DNA of 64,000 bases from Deltaproteobacteria bacterium. Lineage in GTDB: Bacteria; Desulfobacterota; Desulfuromonadia; Geobacterales; Pseudopelobacteraceae. The notes beneath the pieces are model-generated. The model did not search any database. It was not told where the DNA came from and saw nothing but the letters and a program-made list of their open reading frames with translations. A program made the position numbers and the translations under genes. Position 1 is the stretch's first letter, and every line of letters begins with the position of its first letter. The stretch is taken from assembly GCA_021781535.1 (NCBI GenBank), contig JAJXWO010000010.1, positions 1 to 64,000 of the forward strand. Reading direction: 5' to 3'. This document shows positions 63,182 to 64,000 of the stretch, piece after piece.

Positions 63182-63553
63182 ATGATTGCGGAAAAATTGC
63201 TGGAAATTATGAAAGAGGATGGAGTGGTTGCAATTGCGACCTTGGGGGAGGATGGGCCGCATATGGTCAATACCTGGAACAGTTATCTGAGAACCACCGA
63301 AGATGGCCGTCTTTTGATCCCTGCCGGTTACATGCATCGTACGGAGGCGAATATTGCTTTCAACCCGGAAGTGTTAATAACCGTGGGGAGCAGCAAGGTC
63401 AAAGGCCTAAATGGACCTGGTGCAGGTTTTCTGATCAAGGGGAAGGCACAATTTGTAACCGCTGGTCCGGACTTCGATGCTCTCAAGGCAAAATTTGCAT
63501 GGCTACGTGCCACAATGGCCGTTACTATCGAGTCCGCCACTCAGACTTGGTAA
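63182..63553 (+). CDS. Pyridoxamine 5'-phosphate oxidase-like flavin-binding protein
   Basis: The 123-residue protein is a split-barrel of the PNPOx-like type: GVVAIATLGEDGPHMVNTWNSYL, LLIPAGYMHRTEANI and LNGPGAGFLIKGKAQFV. Members bind FMN or F420; true B6 oxidases are longer. AGGAGGT precedes the ATG. The MocR regulator gene is divergent, with a 170-base intergenic region holding no other gene, suggesting regulation by PLP or a related cofactor. Confidence 0.8.
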   Translation: MIAEKLLEIMKEDGVVAIATLGEDGPHMVNTWNSYLRTTEDGRLLIPAGYMHRTEANIAFNPEVLITVGSSKVKGLNGPGAGFLIKGKAQFVTAGPDFDALKAKFAWLRATMAVTIESATQTW

Positions 63554-63616
63554 CTCGTTGACTATAACGAAAAAAACAAATTTATGCTGTCGCTAAAAAC
63601 AATAAGAGGTAGAGCT

Positions 63617-63793
63617 ATGGATATCGCAGAAAAAGTTTTAGAAATTATGCGTGCTGAAGGCCAACCACTAAACGCCGGGAAAATTGCCGAGCTCGGTGGT
63701 CTTGACCGTAAAGATGTCGACAAGGCAATGACGAAACTAAAAAAAGAAGAAAGGATTGTTTCGCCATTACGCTGTTATTGGATCCCGGCTTAA
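63617..63793 (+). CDS. Small winged-helix-like protein
   Basis: The 58-residue protein (MDIAEKVLEIMRAEGQPLNAGKIAELGGLDRKDVDKAMTKLKKE..) has the helix-turn-helix pattern of a short winged-helix domain and ends CYWIPA. The ATG at 63617 follows AGAGG. Target unknown. It has its own terminator. It is 63 bases after the PNPOx-like gene and may be cotranscribed. Confidence 0.7.
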   Translation: MDIAEKVLEIMRAEGQPLNAGKIAELGGLDRKDVDKAMTKLKKEERIVSPLRCYWIPA

Positions 63794-63814
63794 AAGGTCA
63801 CTCAAATGAAAAAG

Positions 63815-63846
63815 GGGCTACAGAACAAACTGTAGCCCACTGTTTT
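63815..63846 (+). terminator. Rho-independent terminator
   Basis: GGGCTACAG-AACAAA-CTGTAGCCC followed by ACTGTTTTT ends the winged-helix transcript. The remaining bases to 64000 show no secure gene. Confidence 0.85.
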
Positions 63847-64000
63847 TATCGGCGTCCCAAAGGCTACGGAATTGAGTACCGGGAAATAGCTTTATTATAA
63901 GTAGTATATAACCCCCAGAGAGTTCATCCAGAGCGTAAGCGATCCGGTCTAACGATCTGTTGGACGGTTACTCTTGCCTGACAATATCGACCGAGATCTC

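Noticed and set aside
63968-64000. Possible 3' end of a minus-strand gene at the right edge (..DIVRQE)
   Set aside because: Only eleven codons are visible, other frames are also open, and no terminator follows on that strand, so the call cannot be supported.

Overview
The window looks like chromosome of a Geobacteraceae-type bacterium (Desulfuromonadia, formerly Deltaproteobacteria). The grounds are a quinol:cytochrome complex ending in a five-haem cytochrome c, a haem-binding sensor kinase, MenG/menaquinone metabolism, an MglBA polarity pair, a Gram-negative envelope gene set (BamD, LpxH, PlsY) and the mercury-methylation pair hgcAB. Assignment below family level is not possible from the sequence alone.

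Layout. 1-2.8 kb: the 3' end of an unknown gene, then a Rieske / cytochrome b / pentahaem cytochrome operon. 2.8-7.6 kb: a yybP-ykoY manganese riboswitch with its terminator in front of a TerC-family gene, then UPF0182, a small PGPGW membrane protein and a short DTW protein. 7.6-12.9 kb: a minus-strand run (Rossmann protein, bamD, plsY), then hypE, ybaK, a short N-acetylglutamate synthase and an Rrf2 regulator. 13.1-18.7 kb: a minus-strand group (cupin, hemH, cyclophilin, LUD, comF) and a CIRCE-controlled groES-groEL operon. 18.8-30.6 kb: radical SAM protein, polysaccharide deacetylase, haem sensor kinase, copper ATPase, AI-2E permease, UPF0158, lpxH, a small penicillin-binding protein and a LOG protein. 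30.7-37.8 kb: mglBA, tRNA-Ser(GCT), rnhA, plsC-like, release-factor-like gene, polA, IclR regulator. 38-49 kb: stress protein, second deacetylase, Cys-rich mini-protein, lipoproteins, two radical SAM proteins, NlpC/P60 hydrolase, fused CdaA-YbbR diadenylate cyclase, menG and ychJ. 49-56.6 kb: fabI, hflX, yceH, DUF2288, glycosyltransferase, CoA pyrophosphatase, tpx, isochorismatase-like, HAD and HNH genes.

56.7-64 kb is the accessory part. A tRNA-Arg(ACG) is followed by an AT-rich hipBA toxin-antitoxin module with four operator-like sites placed exactly 50 bp apart. After an HD-domain gene and a probably broken ORF come hgcA and hgcB, then a divergent MocR regulator / PNPOx-like pair and a small winged-helix protein.

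The most interesting signal is at the start of hgcA. A strong Shine-Dalgarno sequence and ATG (59818) open a frame that runs through a single in-frame TGA (59908) directly into the HgcA core. The TGA follows a Cys codon (C-TGA-G) and is followed after 11 nt by a 7-bp hairpin with a GGU apical loop, the arrangement expected of a bacterial SECIS element. I therefore propose that this HgcA is a selenoprotein with a Cys-Sec pair in its N-terminal tail. A nonsense mutation, or initiation downstream of the TGA, are the alternatives. Other points worth checking are a probable AUU start for hflX, the riboswitch switching geometry and the cdaA-cdaR gene fusion.
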